Notes: a model not told the origin generated them from the sequence alone. A DNA stretch of 64,000 nucleotides from Nocardia sp. BMG111209 (GCF_000381925.1 NZ_KB907307.1:4774001-4838000), one strand, 5' to 3'; positions 12,150 through 20,864 are shown, counted from the stretch's first letter. Made by a program: numbers and translations.

Positions 12150-12560
12150 TTACATACGGGGGCGCAGGAAGGTGCGCCGGAACAGCGCGAAACCGGCCGG
12201 GACCAGACCGCCGGCCAGCAGCAGCGGAGCCGTCCAGCTGTCGACCAGCAGGACATCGCCACCGGGCCCGGTGGTGGAGCACACCAGGAAGCCCAGCAGC
12301 CACGCCACCAGCGGCAGCGACATCGCCGCGGGCCGCGACGACACGGTCGCCATGCCGCGCACCAGCAGCACGTTCACCACGGCCGCGACCAGCGCGGTGA
12401 TCGGGAACGGGGTGCTGCCCAGATACGCGGGCAGGAACAGCACCTCCAGCACCAGCGTCAGCAGGCCGTCGAACACCAGCACACCGGCCAGCAGTGCGCC
12501 GAGCAGCGCCCAGGCCCGCAACGCGGAACCGCCCTGCGGCCGATCGACGGTGGCCGTCAC
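12150..12560 (-). CDS. Small integral membrane protein of the mshB cluster
   Basis: A 136-aa protein with four hydrophobic segments (about 15-37, 47-68, 80-98 and 105-125) and a short basic tail. Its place next to mshB and near fbiC matches the uncharacterised membrane protein Rv1171 of M. tuberculosis, as I recall that locus; the identity is inferred from position and size. It begins with an ATG overlapping the stop of the 52-aa ORF by 4 bp, so it is the last gene of the lpqW-mshB transcription unit. No catalytic motif is visible. Confidence 0.75.
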   Translation of the reverse strand: MTATVDRPQGGSALRAWALLGALLAGVLVFDGLLTLVLEVLFLPAYLGSTPFPITALVAAVVNVLLVRGMATVSSRPAAMSLPLVAWLLGFLVCSTTGPGGDVLLVDSWTAPLLLAGGLVPAGFALFRRTFLRPRM

Positions 12561-12715
12561 GAGACCGGGGGGTAGCCGAGCAGGGTCAGCAGGTGACTCT
12601 GCATATCCGCGAGACCGTACAGCGCCGACATGTACTGGTCGTGCTGCGACTGCCAGAACGGCCGCTGGCTCTCGACGAACGCGACGATCGCATCCTGCAG
12701 GCTCCAGTTGTACAT
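12557..12715 (-). CDS. Conserved-looking 52-aa protein in the mshB operon
   Basis: A short ORF, MYNWSLQDAIVAFVESQRPF at its start and ending LLTLLGYPPVS. The composition is protein-like, with many Gln, Tyr and Trp residues and no Arg-rich shadow pattern. It lies 13 bp after the mshB stop and overlaps the next start by 4 bp. The frame is open to 12781, but that would run into mshB. It has no signal peptide and no recognised domain. Tight coupling on both sides is the main evidence that it is real. Confidence 0.65.
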   Translation of the reverse strand: MYNWSLQDAIVAFVESQRPFWQSQHDQYMSALYGLADMQSHLLTLLGYPPVS

Positions 12716-12728
12716 GGGGGCCAGTCTC

Positions 12729-13640
12729 TCATTCCGCCGCGACATCGCCGGGGGAACCCGGCAATCCGGCGAACAGATCACGTTCGCGGCCGTCGGGGCC
12801 CACCGGACCCGGCCGGCCGCGGACCAGCGTGTAGTGCTCCTCCGGCAGGATCGGCTGGGCGATGTCGTTGGACAGCGCGAAGGCGCGATCGGTGGGCGCC
12901 ACGCGCACCTGGGTCGCGTGCGCGCGCAGGGCGGCGCACTTGGCGGGCAGCACCGCCGCGATGTCGATCACCGCCGTGACGGATTCGCTCGGCACACAAG
13001 CCAATTCGCCCGGCGGTGGCAACCGCCAACCGGCCGGGAGGTCTGCCGCTTCGCCGGCCATCGCGTCGATATGCCGTTGCAGCACACCGTCATCGACGAC
13101 CGACCAGTACAGTTTCGGTACGTCCCAGCCGTTCCCGGCGGCCGTCTCCACCGCTGCCATCGTGATCCGATGGGCGCGAAGATGATCCGGATGGCCGTAG
13201 CCGCCCCGGGGGTCGTAGCACACCACCACCCGCGGCCGCCGCCGCACCAGCACCGCGGCCAGCGCCTCGACCGCGGCGGATCCGGAATGAACGAAAGCGC
13301 GTGGGTGCCCGGCGGATTCGGCCTCCCGCGGCGCCGCGGTGGTCCCGGACATCCCGGAATCGCGCCAGCGCCCGGCCCCACCGAGGAAGTACGGCTCGGC
13401 CACCCCCAATGCGGCCAGGGCCCCGGACAATTCGCCGATCCGGTAACCGCCGAGCTGGTCGGCGCGGGAGCTGACCAACTCGGCCCAGCGCGACCCGATC
13501 ACCTCACCCTCCTCGCCGAGGGTGCAGGTCACCACCGTCACCGGAACGCCGCGGCGGCGGTAGTGCGCGATGGTGCCGCCGGTGCCGATGGTCTCGTCGT
13601 CCGGATGCGCGTGCACCAGCAGCAGGCCGCCCGCGGTCAC
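12729..13640 (-). CDS. mshB: N-acetyl-1-D-myo-inositol-2-amino-2-deoxy-alpha-D-glucopyranoside deacetylase MshB
   Basis: A zinc deacetylase of the LmbE/PIG-L family that removes the acetyl group from GlcNAc-Ins in mycothiol synthesis. Metal-binding motifs are visible: VHAHPDDE at residues 9-16 (His12 and Asp15 correspond to zinc ligands) and GGYGHPDH for the third ligand. At 303 aa it matches the family. The GTG at 13640 is chosen because it shares GTGA with the lpqW stop, indicating translational coupling; the longer open frame upstream lies inside lpqW. It sits in the order lpqW-mshB-small ORF-membrane protein. Confidence 0.95.
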   Translation of the reverse strand: MTAGGLLLVHAHPDDETIGTGGTIAHYRRRGVPVTVVTCTLGEEGEVIGSRWAELVSSRADQLGGYRIGELSGALAALGVAEPYFLGGAGRWRDSGMSGTTAAPREAESAGHPRAFVHSGSAAVEALAAVLVRRRPRVVVCYDPRGGYGHPDHLRAHRITMAAVETAAGNGWDVPKLYWSVVDDGVLQRHIDAMAGEAADLPAGWRLPPPGELACVPSESVTAVIDIAAVLPAKCAALRAHATQVRVAPTDRAFALSNDIAQPILPEEHYTLVRGRPGPVGPDGRERDLFAGLPGSPGDVAAE

Positions 13641-15445
13641 GACAACCGTCGCCAGGTGGCGGCCCCGCCGAAGATGCCGACCTGGATCGCGCCGTTCAGC
13701 GACACCCCGTCCACCCGCGGACCGGCCGCGGCGACCCCGTTGTCCTGCATGATCGGCAGCACCGTCGCCAGCTCCCACAGATGAGGCTCGGCGTCGGCGA
13801 TCACCTTCGCCGCGTCCTGACCGCGCAGCGCGCCGTCGGTCGCCGCCTGCAACGCCGGATCACAGACCCCGGAGACGTTGGCCGGCGCCTTGCGGGCCGC
13901 CTCCACCGCCGCGGTGTCCTCACCGCCGGGGGTCGCCGCCGCGGGACAGCCGTAGCGGGAGGCCAGCACCGTGGCCGCGTCCTCCCCGGCCCGCTCCCAG
14001 CCCACGATCGCGTCGACGGTGCCGTCCAGCAGATCCTTGCCGTACAGCTCGTCGGCGGGCAGGCTGCGCACGGTCGCGTCGATCCCGGCGCTGCGCAGCT
14101 GATCGGCCGCCGTATTGGCGACCGCGAGCGTGCTCGGATCCTTGTCGACCGCGGCCAGATGGATGGTCAGGGTCCGGCCGTTCTTGGCGATCGGACGCGG
14201 CTGCGGCGCGGGTGAGGTGGTCGTGTTGCCCGCCGGCTGTTGCTCCGGGGCCCGGCCGAATCCGGCCTCGTTGAGCAGGGTGAACACCTCGTCCGGCGCC
14301 GGCCGCGGCGGTGCGGTCGGCGCGTAGCCGGGATCCGAGGGGGTCAGCACCTGGGCACGCACCGGATCCACCCAGGACCCGGTCTGCGCCCCGACGGTCG
14401 CCAGCAGCACCGGATCCAGCAGGCCCAGGACGGCCCGCCGCACCCGGGCGTCGGACAGATCGCCGGTCCGCCCGTTGAGGGTCAGCTGCATCACCCGGGC
14501 CTGCGGCATGGTCGCGGTGCGCACCGACGGGATCGCGGCCAGCTGGGCCTGGGTCGCCACGCCGCCGTGGACCAGGGCCATCTGGGTGTCACCGGACCGC
14601 AGCGATTCGGCCAGCTGCGCGGCGGTACCGCCGCGGCGCAGCAGGATCTGATCCGGCACCGCGGGCGTCCCCCAATAGCGGTCGTTGCGCTCGAGCAGGA
14701 TCTCCTCCCGCCCGGCGTCGGCCTGCTTCACCCGGAACTGCCCGCCGGAGATCGGGTTCTGATCGATCAGCCCGCGATCGACGGTCAGCGACCGCTGGAA
14801 TCCGCCCGGTGAGTCCTTGAGCAGATGGGAGGGCAGCAGATCGCTGAACAGCTGCCGCCACGCCGGATACTCCTGGCTCAGCACGACGGTCACCGTCTTA
14901 CCGCCCTCGGAGGAGGTGATATCGGAGATCAGTCGGTAGCCGGCCGGATCCACCACCCCGGGCTGCGAGATCATCTGCTGCCACAGGTAGCGGAAATCCT
15001 CCGCCGCGATGGGTGCGCCGTCGGACCAGGAGGCCTGGTTCTGGACCTTGTAGGTGACCGTGAACGGCTCCTGCGCGGTGACGTCCGCCGACGCCAGCAG
15101 CGCGGTGTCGGGCACCCAGTCGGTGGCCCCGGCCGGCGACCCCGGCACCGCCGAGGGCACCGGTTTGAACGGGCTCGGGAACACCAGCGAGGCGACCGCG
15201 TTGGTCGCCGGCGACTGGTTCGAGCGCAGATGCGGATTCAGCCCGATGCCGATGTCGTCGACGGCCACCACGACCGTGCTCTTGGTCGGCTTCGCCGGCG
15301 TGGTCTTCGGACTGTCGGTGCTCTCGATCGGCGGCGGCGGGTTCGCCGTACATCCGGTCAGCACCACCACCGATGCCGCCAGCGTCACCGTCAGTACCCG
15401 CAGCAGTCGCGGCACCCCCGCTGCTCTGCGGTTCAGGCCATACAA
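13637..15445 (-). CDS. lpqW: LpqW-like lipoprotein, SBP_bac_5 family
   Basis: A 602-aa extracytoplasmic lipoprotein related to peptide/nickel ABC solute-binding proteins. The signal sequence ends in a lipobox, VVVLTGC, followed by a Pro/Thr-rich linker. In mycobacteria LpqW acts in the balance between phosphatidylinositol mannosides and lipoarabinomannan rather than in transport; here that is inferred from family and position next to mshB and typA. The TTG at 15445 is preferred because AGGGG lies 7 bases upstream; GTG alternatives exist at both sides. The insert between residues about 380 and 430 is rich in Pro and Gln. Its stop overlaps the mshB start. Confidence 0.9.
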   Translation of the reverse strand: MYGLNRRAAGVPRLLRVLTVTLAASVVVLTGCTANPPPPIESTDSPKTTPAKPTKSTVVVAVDDIGIGLNPHLRSNQSPATNAVASLVFPSPFKPVPSAVPGSPAGATDWVPDTALLASADVTAQEPFTVTYKVQNQASWSDGAPIAAEDFRYLWQQMISQPGVVDPAGYRLISDITSSEGGKTVTVVLSQEYPAWRQLFSDLLPSHLLKDSPGGFQRSLTVDRGLIDQNPISGGQFRVKQADAGREEILLERNDRYWGTPAVPDQILLRRGGTAAQLAESLRSGDTQMALVHGGVATQAQLAAIPSVRTATMPQARVMQLTLNGRTGDLSDARVRRAVLGLLDPVLLATVGAQTGSWVDPVRAQVLTPSDPGYAPTAPPRPAPDEVFTLLNEAGFGRAPEQQPAGNTTTSPAPQPRPIAKNGRTLTIHLAAVDKDPSTLAVANTAADQLRSAGIDATVRSLPADELYGKDLLDGTVDAIVGWERAGEDAATVLASRYGCPAAATPGGEDTAAVEAARKAPANVSGVCDPALQAATDGALRGQDAAKVIADAEPHLWELATVLPIMQDNGVAAAGPRVDGVSLNGAIQVGIFGGAATWRRLS

Positions 15446-15545
15446 GTAAGCGCCCCTGACGTTGATCACAGGTCCTGCGCGAGTACCGCTCGGCAGGGAC
15501 TCGCCGGGGGAGTTGTACTCACGAAATCTTGCCGCCAGTACGTTA

Positions 15546-17447
15546 CTACGCGCCCGTCGCCGCACGGTCACGCGCTTTGCGCCGGGACAGTTCCCGGCCA
15601 CGCTCGGTGGCGTTGAGGATGAGTTTGCGCACCCGCACGATCTGCGGGGTGACCTCGACACACTCGTCGACGGCACAGAACTCCATCGCGCTCTCCAGAT
15701 CCAGCTGCAGCGGCTTGGCCAGTGTCTCGAGCACGTCACCGGTGGCCGACCGCATATTGGTCAGCTTCTTCTCGCGGGTGACGTTGATGTCGAGATCCTC
15801 CGCACGCGGGTTGACACCCACCACATGGCCCTCGTAGGTGTCCGCACCCGGCTCCACGAAGAACTGGCCGCGGTCGGCGAGCTGGATCATCGCGAACGGG
15901 GTCACCGAACCGGCCCGGTCGGAGACCAGCGAGCCGGTGTGCCGGGCCCGGATCTCGCCGGCCCAGGGCGCGTAGCCGTCGAAGACGGCGTTGGCGATGC
16001 CGGTGCCGCGGGTCTCGGTGAGGAAATCGGTCCGGAAGCCGATCAGGCCGCGCGAGGGGACGATGAACTCCATCCGCACCCACCCCGCGGAGTGATTGCT
16101 CATCTGGACCATCTTGCCCTTGCGGGACGCCAGCAGCTGCGTGACCGCACCCAGGTACTCGTCCGGGCAGTCGACGGTCAGTTCCTCGAACGGCTCGTGG
16201 ATCTTGCCGTCGACGGTCCGGGTGACCACCTGCGGCTTGCCGACGGTCAGCTCGAAACCCTCGCGGCGCATCTGCTCGACCAGGATGGCCAGCGCCAGCT
16301 CACCACGGCCCTGCACCTCCCAGGCGTCGGGGCGGCCGATGTCGAGCACCCGCAGCGAGACGTTGCCGACCAGCTCCTGATCCAGCCGCGCCTTCACCAT
16401 GCGGGCGGTCAGCTTGTGCCCCTGCACCCGGCCGACCAGCGGCGAGGTGTTGGTGCCGATGGTGACCGAGATGGCCGGCTCGTCGACGGTGATCCGCGGC
16501 AGTGCCACCGGATTCTCCACGTCGGCGAGGGTGTCGCCGATCATGATCTCCGGGATGCCGGCGATCGCGACGATATCGCCCGCGACCGCCTCCTCCCCGG
16601 GCTTGCGCTCGACGCCGATGGTCTGCAGCAGTTCGGTGATGCGGACGGTCTTCACGCCGTCGCCGTGCATCCACGCCACGTTCGAGCCCTTGCGCAGGGT
16701 GCCGTTGTGGATGCGGACCAGGCCGATGCGGCCCAGGAACGGCGAGGCGTCGAGGTTGGTGACGTGCGCCTGCAGCGGCGCGTCCTTGTCGCCCTTCGGC
16801 GCCGGGATGTACTTCAGCAGCACCTCGAACAGTTCGTCGAGGTTCTCCGCGGCGGGGGCGTTGCCGTTCTCGGGCTTGGTGGTGGACGCCTTGCCCTCGC
16901 GGCCGGAGGCGTACAGCACCGGCAGATCCAGCGCCAGCTCGGCGGCCTCGGAGGCCTCGTCGTCCAGGTCGGAGGCCAGATCGAGCAGCAGGTCGTGGCT
17001 CTCCTCGACGACCTCCTCGATGCGGGCGTCGGGCCGGTCGGTCTTGTTGACCACCAGGATCACCGGCAGCGACGCGGCCAGCGCCTTGCGCAGCACGAAC
17101 CGGGTCTGCGGCAGCGGCCCCTCGGAGGCGTCGACGAGCAGGACGACCCCGTCGACCATGGACAGGCCGCGCTCGACCTCACCACCGAAGTCGGCGTGGC
17201 CGGGGGTATCGATCACGTTGATCACGGTGACGCTGCCGTCGGCGTGGTGCCGATGCACCGCGGTGTTCTTGGCGAGAATGGTGATGCCCTTCTCGCGCTC
17301 GAGGTCACCGGAGTCCATCACCCGGTCGACGACCTCGGCCCGTTCGGCGAACGCGCCGGACTGCTTGAGCATGGCATCGACCAGCGTCGTCTTGCCGTGG
17401 TCTACGTGAGCCACAATGGCAACATTGCGGAACTCGACAGACGACAC
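15546..17447 (-). CDS. typA: Ribosome-associated translational GTPase TypA/BipA
   Basis: A 633-aa translational GTPase related to EF-G and LepA that acts on the ribosome, mainly under stress and during 50S assembly. G motifs are clear: AHVDHGKTT near the start, DTPGHADFGGEV and NKTDRPDAR. The C-terminal region (GRGELALAILVEQMRREGFE, then GYAPWAGEI) is typical of TypA. A GTG at 17447 is the start, with a strong AGGAGG 7 bases before it; the frame extends 13 codons further without support. A Lys/Glu-rich loop near residue 180-200 is common in actinobacterial copies. Confidence 0.97.
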   Translation of the reverse strand: MSSVEFRNVAIVAHVDHGKTTLVDAMLKQSGAFAERAEVVDRVMDSGDLEREKGITILAKNTAVHRHHADGSVTVINVIDTPGHADFGGEVERGLSMVDGVVLLVDASEGPLPQTRFVLRKALAASLPVILVVNKTDRPDARIEEVVEESHDLLLDLASDLDDEASEAAELALDLPVLYASGREGKASTTKPENGNAPAAENLDELFEVLLKYIPAPKGDKDAPLQAHVTNLDASPFLGRIGLVRIHNGTLRKGSNVAWMHGDGVKTVRITELLQTIGVERKPGEEAVAGDIVAIAGIPEIMIGDTLADVENPVALPRITVDEPAISVTIGTNTSPLVGRVQGHKLTARMVKARLDQELVGNVSLRVLDIGRPDAWEVQGRGELALAILVEQMRREGFELTVGKPQVVTRTVDGKIHEPFEELTVDCPDEYLGAVTQLLASRKGKMVQMSNHSAGWVRMEFIVPSRGLIGFRTDFLTETRGTGIANAVFDGYAPWAGEIRARHTGSLVSDRAGSVTPFAMIQLADRGQFFVEPGADTYEGHVVGVNPRAEDLDINVTREKKLTNMRSATGDVLETLAKPLQLDLESAMEFCAVDECVEVTPQIVRVRKLILNATERGRELSRRKARDRAATGA

Positions 17448-17661
17448 GTTGGATCCTCCTGGCTGAAAGTAACTTGGGCGGCCCACCCTCCTCGGCGAGG
17501 GTCCTCGAGCAAGACAGGTGGATACATCGCACCGGGCATGCGGCCAGCTACACAGTACCGAAATGCCACGGACCGTCCTCCCGCCGCCCGCCCCTCAGCG
17601 CATCCGGACGCCGCCGGCGTACCCGCGCATCGGTCGCGTCCACCGGGGTAGAACCAGGGAT

Positions 17662-17958
17662 ATGAGCACTGCACTGCTGACCGACGAGGAAATCGCCGCC
17701 GCCCTGACGGACCTGCCCGAGTGGACCCGCACCGGCGACAGCATCGGCCGGACCGTCGAGGCCGCGAGCTTCCTGGCGGGAATCGGCCTGGTCACCCGGG
17801 TCGCCACCGCCGCGGAGGCCGCCGACCATCACCCCGATATCGATATCCGGTGGCGCCGGGTCACTTTCACCCTGTCGACGCATTCCGCCGGCGGGCTCAC
17901 CCGGCTGGATGTCCTGCTGGCGCACGAGATAGATCTGATGGCGGCGCAGTCGGCGTGA
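17662..17958 (+). CDS. 4a-hydroxytetrahydrobiopterin (pterin-4a-carbinolamine) dehydratase
   Basis: A 98-aa PCD/DCoH-family protein. The signature is present: LTDEEIAAALTDLPEW at the N-terminus, AEAADHHPDIDIRW in the middle (the DHHP histidines are catalytic in the family) and a T-H-S-A-G-G-L-T segment. The enzyme recycles pterin cofactors; in mycobacteria-like genomes its physiological substrate is unsettled. ATG at 17662 follows CAGGGA at short spacing. It is convergent with the pimE gene, and the two coding regions overlap by 62 bp at their 3' ends. Confidence 0.93.
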   Translation: MSTALLTDEEIAAALTDLPEWTRTGDSIGRTVEAASFLAGIGLVTRVATAAEAADHHPDIDIRWRRVTFTLSTHSAGGLTRLDVLLAHEIDLMAAQSA

Positions 17959-19201
17959 CCGCCCCGCCGCGTTTCGCGCGGATCAGCCACACGTAGAAGA
18001 CCAGCACGCCGATCACGTCGACCGCCCCCAGCCAGGCCAGGATGCCGGGCCGGGAGATGGTCCAGATCGACGGCTGCGCGAACGACAACAGCCACGGCAC
18101 CCCGGCCAGCGTCGTGACCAGCCAGTACCCCGCGAGCAGCCGCGCGCCCCGGACCGCCCGCAGCGGCCCGTACAGCAGCCACAACATCAGCGGCAGCAGC
18201 CACACCCAGTGGTGCGACCAGGAGATCGGCGACACCATCAGCCCGAACAGCTGCACCACCAGCAGCGTGCCGAGCCGGTCGTCGGATCCGACCGCGCGCC
18301 AGGCGAATACCGTGAGCACCGCCGTCACCACGATCCCGGCCACCCACCAGGGCCCTTCCGGGACGCGATGCCCGTCCAGATACCAGGGCGCGCCCGCGTC
18401 CCGGCCGAGGATGCGCGACAACGCCCCGCGCAGTGACTGATTCCACACCGAGCCGACCGGGCCGATCCGATTGGCGTCACCGATCAGCGGCCCGAAATAG
18501 GTGCGGGTCTCGGCCGGACTGATCAGCAGGCTCACGCCGATCGTGCCCGCGAAGACGGCCGCGGCCCATACCGCGCTCGCCCAGCGCCGCTGGGTCAGGA
18601 AATAGAGCCCGGTGACCGCCGGGGTCAGCTTGATCCCCGCGGCCGCGCCGACCAGCAGCCCGGACAACCACCACAGCGAGCTGTACGCGGCCACGATCGC
18701 CGCCAGCACCAGGAAGACGTTGACCTGTCCGTAGTCGAGGGTCGTGCGCACCGGCTCCAGCCACAATCCCACCGCGGTCCAGGCCACCGCGGCGGTACGC
18801 CATTTCGCGGTCCGGGCCTGCTCGCCGAGCAGCATCGTCAGGCAGATTCGCACCACCGCGTACAGCGCCGCCGCGGTGAGCAGGGTCCAGCCCACCGCGA
18901 CCGCCGTGAACGGCAGCCAGTGCAAGGGATAGAACACGATCGCCGCGAACGGTGGATACGTGAAAGGCAACGGGAAATCGGGGGTCTTGTCGGCGTAGGT
19001 GAAATCGTAGAGATGACCGGTGCCCAGCTCATGTGCGCCGTTGACGTACACGTGCAAGTCGACCACGTTGATGCCGTTGGGCGACAACAGCATCCACAAG
19101 AGCCTGGCCAGCACCGACAGAGCCAGTGCGGCGATGGCGAGGCGTCCGCGGGTTCCGCCGGTGAGGTGGGAACTGGCGGGGAGTCGAGTCACGGCGCGCA
19201 T
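17897..19201 (-). CDS. pimE: Polyprenol-phosphate-mannose-dependent alpha-1,2-mannosyltransferase PimE-like (GT87)
   Basis: A 434-aa multispanning membrane glycosyltransferase (about 10-12 hydrophobic segments). In mycobacteria PimE adds the fifth mannose to phosphatidylinositol mannosides at the outer face of the inner membrane. The first external loop has VVDLHVYVNGAHE, whose Asp matches the catalytic Asp position of GT87/GT-C enzymes, and later TYPPFAAI and DYGQVNVFL. Its neighbour, a pterin dehydratase gene, supports the assignment. ATG at 19201 begins a basic N-terminus before the first helix; earlier ATGs are possible. The last 62 bp overlap the convergent dehydratase gene. Confidence 0.87.
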   Translation of the reverse strand: MRAVTRLPASSHLTGGTRGRLAIAALALSVLARLLWMLLSPNGINVVDLHVYVNGAHELGTGHLYDFTYADKTPDFPLPFTYPPFAAIVFYPLHWLPFTAVAVGWTLLTAAALYAVVRICLTMLLGEQARTAKWRTAAVAWTAVGLWLEPVRTTLDYGQVNVFLVLAAIVAAYSSLWWLSGLLVGAAAGIKLTPAVTGLYFLTQRRWASAVWAAAVFAGTIGVSLLISPAETRTYFGPLIGDANRIGPVGSVWNQSLRGALSRILGRDAGAPWYLDGHRVPEGPWWVAGIVVTAVLTVFAWRAVGSDDRLGTLLVVQLFGLMVSPISWSHHWVWLLPLMLWLLYGPLRAVRGARLLAGYWLVTTLAGVPWLLSFAQPSIWTISRPGILAWLGAVDVIGVLVFYVWLIRAKRGGAVTPTAPPSDLSRAPAGHPAG

Positions 19202-19465
19202 GCTTTCGGATCGGGTGACAGGCGAGCACAACATTAGCGACCGGGCGGACACCGGCCGTTGCGGGCCCGGCCCGTTACGAAACATTTGCCTCGGCATTCA
19301 CTCCGGTAACGGAACGGTGGGATATGTTCCCATACCCGAAGGCAATCATCGGCGGCGGTCGTGTCGCAGCTGTACAACCCGGTATCGATTTCCCTAGAGT
19401 GTCGCGAAAGTGATGCGGGCAGTATCACTTCCGGTGAGGACTCCGAGGTAAGGACGGCAACACCA

Positions 19466-20269
19466 GTGCTTCGCACCCGAGGTATTTCCGTATCCGTGCT
19501 GGCCGCTGCGGTCGGCGTCACCCTCGCGTGCGCGCCGGCCGCGGTCGCCGCGCCCACGCCGGTAGCGCAGGCACCCGTGGCGGCGACCGTCTCCGATCCC
19601 GTGCCGATGGTGCCCGAGGGTGTGCCGATCGACGCGCTCGCCTCGCTGGTACCCGCGATCGTCGGCGCCATCGCCACCGGCCACACCGCCGGCGCGATCG
19701 CCTCCCCGGGCCAGCAGGCCATCCTCGATCAGGCCAGGTCGGTGCTGGCGGCCACGCCGCTGCCCCCGCAGGTGAAGCAGTCCCTGCAGGGCGTCATCAC
19801 CTTCCTCGACGGCAGCGGGGGCGGCGGTCCGGCCGTCCCGTACGACGGCCCGGCCTTCGCCCAGTTCCTCTACCCGTCGATCGGCCGCGGCTGCATCGGC
19901 CCGCAGAGCGATTCGGTCGCCACCGCACTGGCCGTACCCGGCCCGGCCGATCTGCCGCTGCCCGGCCCGCAGTCCGGGCAGACCGGATTCGTGATGACGG
20001 CCCTCGGCACCCACGGCCCCACCCCGATCCAGAACCCGCTCATGACGGTCCAGTGGCTGAACCTCGACACCGGCCGCACCGGCACGGTCCCGCTGACCGA
20101 CGAGCTGCACATCAACCCGGACGGCCCGGCCACGCTGTCGGCCATCGCCGATACCGGTCGCGGCCGAGTGGTCGCGGTCGTCGCCGGTTCGCTGACCACG
20201 GCGGTCGCCGACGAGGCCCCGATCACCTGCTCGTTCATCCCGACCATGGGCTTCTTCATGGTGAACTAG
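19466..20269 (+). CDS. Secreted Ala/Pro-rich protein (Rv1157c/Rv1158c-like by position)
   Basis: A 267-aa exported protein. The N-terminal signal sequence has a basic start (LRTRG), a hydrophobic core and cleavage near AAVAAPT. The mature part begins with an Ala/Pro/Val stretch, then an Ile/Ala helix and a C-terminal half containing two cysteines (GRGCIGPQ and ITCSFIP) that could pair. In M. tuberculosis, Ala/Pro-rich exported proteins occur beside pimE, so the assignment rests on position and composition. GTG at 19466 puts the signal peptide at the N-terminus; the frame extends another 35 codons upstream. The function is unknown. Confidence 0.75.
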   Translation: MLRTRGISVSVLAAAVGVTLACAPAAVAAPTPVAQAPVAATVSDPVPMVPEGVPIDALASLVPAIVGAIATGHTAGAIASPGQQAILDQARSVLAATPLPPQVKQSLQGVITFLDGSGGGGPAVPYDGPAFAQFLYPSIGRGCIGPQSDSVATALAVPGPADLPLPGPQSGQTGFVMTALGTHGPTPIQNPLMTVQWLNLDTGRTGTVPLTDELHINPDGPATLSAIADTGRGRVVAVVAGSLTTAVADEAPITCSFIPTMGFFMVN

Positions 20270-20302
20270 GTTGTACTTTTGGCCTTCGCTTCGCTTCGGC
20301 GG

Positions 20303-20395
20303 GTTCGCGGCCCCCTCTGTCTCGGTCCTTCCCTCCTCCGGTCAGTCGCTGCGCTCCCTCCCTCCGTCAGTCCAGGACCGAGACGGGCCGCGAAC
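20303..20395. repeat. Large imperfect inverted repeat
   Basis: The left arm (20303-20313 GTTCGCGGCCC and 20319-20328 GTCTCGGTCC) pairs perfectly with the right arm (20375-20384 GGACCGAGAC and 20385-20395 GGGCCGCGAAC). That makes 21 base pairs interrupted by a 5-base bulge. The 46-base loop holds two related copies of CCTCCGTCAGTC. It lies 34 bp after the secreted-protein stop. It could be a terminator or a mobile repeat; no T-run follows. Confidence 0.6.
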
Positions 20396-20479
20396 AACCT
20401 TGTTCGGCTTTGTGTCGGTTCGGGTGTTCGAGGGACATTGAGGTGGATCGGGGCGAGTGGCTCTGGTAGACCGGCTGAT

Positions 20480-20857
20480 ATGGCGACTGCTGAGAAGACG
20501 ACTGTCGACGCTGCCCGGTCCCACTCCTACCGGTCCATCCGCTCGCGCGGATCGAGCCGGTCGATTCTGTCGACCCGGTCCAGTCGATCGATCCTGTCCA
20601 TTCGTTCGGAGGGGTCGATCCTGTCGATCGGCTCCGCATACTCGGTGCTGTCGATCGCTTCCGTGGGGTCGATGCTGTCGATCGGGTCGGTGGGCTCGTT
20701 CTTCAGTGCGGGCTCGGCCTTTTCGGGACTGTCACGCTGGTCCCTGCTGTCGTGGCTGGGCAACCGCGGAGTCCCGGAGGGCCGTCCGGCCCTCCGGGTG
20801 GTTCCCGACGACGAGCCGGACCTCCGGCGCGACGCGACCTTTCACAGCCAGACCTAG
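20480..20857 (+). CDS. Protein with serine at every third residue (26 Ser-x-x triplets)
   Basis: A 125-aa protein of unknown function. Residues 16-93 form 26 uninterrupted triplets starting with Ser. The first third is mostly basic (SYR, SIR, SRG); the rest is hydrophobic (SIL, SIG, SVL, SML, SVG, SFF). A 32-residue acidic/basic tail follows, ending FHSQT. The N-terminus (MATAEKTTVDAARSH) has no signal peptide. The pattern fits a beta-solenoid or another threefold helix with one Ser-lined face, and perhaps membrane contact. ATG at 20480 is the first start close to the repeat. The opposite strand also reads open for 78 codons (Asp/Ile/Arg repeats), so coding sense is not fully proven. Confidence 0.6.
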   Translation: MATAEKTTVDAARSHSYRSIRSRGSSRSILSTRSSRSILSIRSEGSILSIGSAYSVLSIASVGSMLSIGSVGSFFSAGSAFSGLSRWSLLSWLGNRGVPEGRPALRVVPDDEPDLRRDATFHSQT

Positions 20858-20864
20858 GGGCGCG

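Noticed and set aside
20527..20763. Minus-strand ORF of 78 aa opposite the Ser-x-x protein (Asp-Arg-Ile repeats)
   Set aside because: Kept only as an alternative. The plus frame has a longer ordered design with an N-terminus and a tail; the minus frame lacks a ribosome site and is the complement of the same repeat.
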